From positions 111,741,084 to 111,805,083 of the forward strand of contig OZ023265.1 in NCBI GenBank assembly GCA_964006375.1: DNA of 64,000 nt. The letters run 5' to 3'. This DNA is from Tillus elongatus (lineage: Eukaryota; Arthropoda; Insecta; Coleoptera; Cleridae). Below are positions 63,131-64,000 of the stretch, piece by piece. The position numbers were made by a program, and so were the translations under genes. The first letter of the stretch is position 1. Each line of letters starts with the position of its first letter. Below the pieces are notes generated by a model. It was given only the letters and a program-made list of their open reading frames with translations. It was not told the origin of the DNA and made no database searches.

Positions 63131-64000
63131 AAATACAAGCGACCTAAATCAATGTTGTTAAACTAACAAAACAACAGCAAATGTAAAGTCAAGGGCACAG
63201 AATCTACACAACAAACAGCAAAGCCAAACCACGGAGCCCTCAGACACACGCGCCCACCGACATAGTCTGAACCAATATAGCAATAGAGTTTATAGTAGAA
63301 CTAATAACTTATATTCGCATGATGGACTCTTAAAAGTTATATACAAACTGAGAACATTGGTCGCCATAGTTGACCATCTTGAGCTGGAAAGAGGACCGAG
63401 CAGGTGCTACTGATGTTTGCTCAGCAGTTTTAGATCTATTTCCAGTATCAAACACTGGATTATATCAAAATTTACCAGCGTAAGTTTTTCACATCCTAAG
63501 CTGCCTGCTATTCACACCAAAAAAAAAAAAAAAACCAAACGATTTGGGCCCGGTGGTGTCGCCCTCATGACTTTGAAATAAATGCTTGAATGACAGCTCA
63601 TTGAGATGCAAGAGACAGATCGCCTACTAAAGTATACTTTTCACATGTTTTTCCATCAAACTACATACGCCAGTTTTTCAACCTTTGTTGGTTACTGTAC
63701 GGTAAACTCCATTTAAGTGAAATCAAGTTCGCTTTCGCTTTCCTTAAGGTAAAAATATACACCAATTCCACGAAAAAGCAATAATTTGTGTTTAAGGCCC
63801 TTTGACCGCAAAAATACAATTTATTTGCTAAGTCGATATTTAGAACCGATCATCAAGTCGTCCTCTACTGATTCCGCACTGCGGCTTAATGATTTTAACA
63901 CTTTTAAAAGTCACGCAAATTAGCTACATTTTACAATCGTTTTCGAAATCTCAATATGGTGCGCGCCTGGGAGATACTAACAAACATTCTCTTTATTATA
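63131..64000 (+). other. possible LINE ORF1 (gag-like) remnant, otherwise unassigned
   Basis: At 63330-63440 frames read 'IYKLRTLVAIVDHLELERGPSRCY', loosely like the segment leading into the CCHC knuckles of jockey ORF1, but no cysteine array is intact. An A16 run is at 63521-63536. The rest to 64000 shows nothing recognisable. Confidence 0.3.

Overview
The window is a gene-poor, AT-rich stretch of an arthropod genome, most probably an insect. I found no intact host protein-coding gene, rRNA or CRISPR array. Almost everything identifiable is mobile-element debris, much of it nested. The arthropod call rests on the families present (Penelope-like elements with GIY-YIG nuclease, jockey and R1/LOA/I-type non-LTR elements, mariner/Tc1 relatives, ZBED-type hAT, tRNA-derived SINEs). 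It also rests on a short mitochondrial insertion (61851-62030) that keeps the ancestral insect order trnP / antisense trnT / nad4L. The species cannot be named from this sequence.

Layout: 1-12 kb holds Penelope-like (PLE) fragments joined to (TA)n tracts, a ZBED/hAT pseudogene (5890-7443), a (GTCT)-rich tandem array (4490-5760) and PLE ends with hammerhead-ribozyme-like motifs. At 12.05-18.13 kb a microsatellite-cored non-autonomous element (called HINE-like here) is split by a 4.73-kb element at 12707-17433. That element has 1.75-kb terminal inverted repeats, a 6-bp target duplication AATATG, AG...CT ends and a small KilA-N-domain ORF: a miniature Maverick/Polinton-like element. A related HINE-like copy at 21.7-22.3 kb shows the unoccupied insertion site. 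18-34 kb contains LINE, PLE, mariner and pogo remnants, a SINE and several HINE-like copies.

At 35.96-40.29 kb a degenerate gene of a repetitive arthropod family (from memory, DUF7869-like) lies between inverted repeats that look like TIRs. A 5'-truncated RT/RNase H LINE is nested inside it with a 12-bp duplication CGGCTATAGTGT. This suggests the family is carried by a DNA transposon whose protein has a DDE/RNase-H-like acidic signature.

41-52 kb holds PLE, SINE, MITE, mariner/Tc1 and LINE remnants. 52.7-59 kb holds HINE-like copies and a PLE cluster with inverted duplication. 59-64 kb holds a mariner remnant, an 878-bp foldback and a jockey LINE interrupted by the mitochondrial fragment.

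The elements do not cooperate as a pathway; the coherent biology is layered transposition. The (TA)n tracts, at about 20 sites, sit inside HINE-like cores or exactly at PLE ends. Boundaries are by-eye estimates unless a target duplication or TIR is stated.
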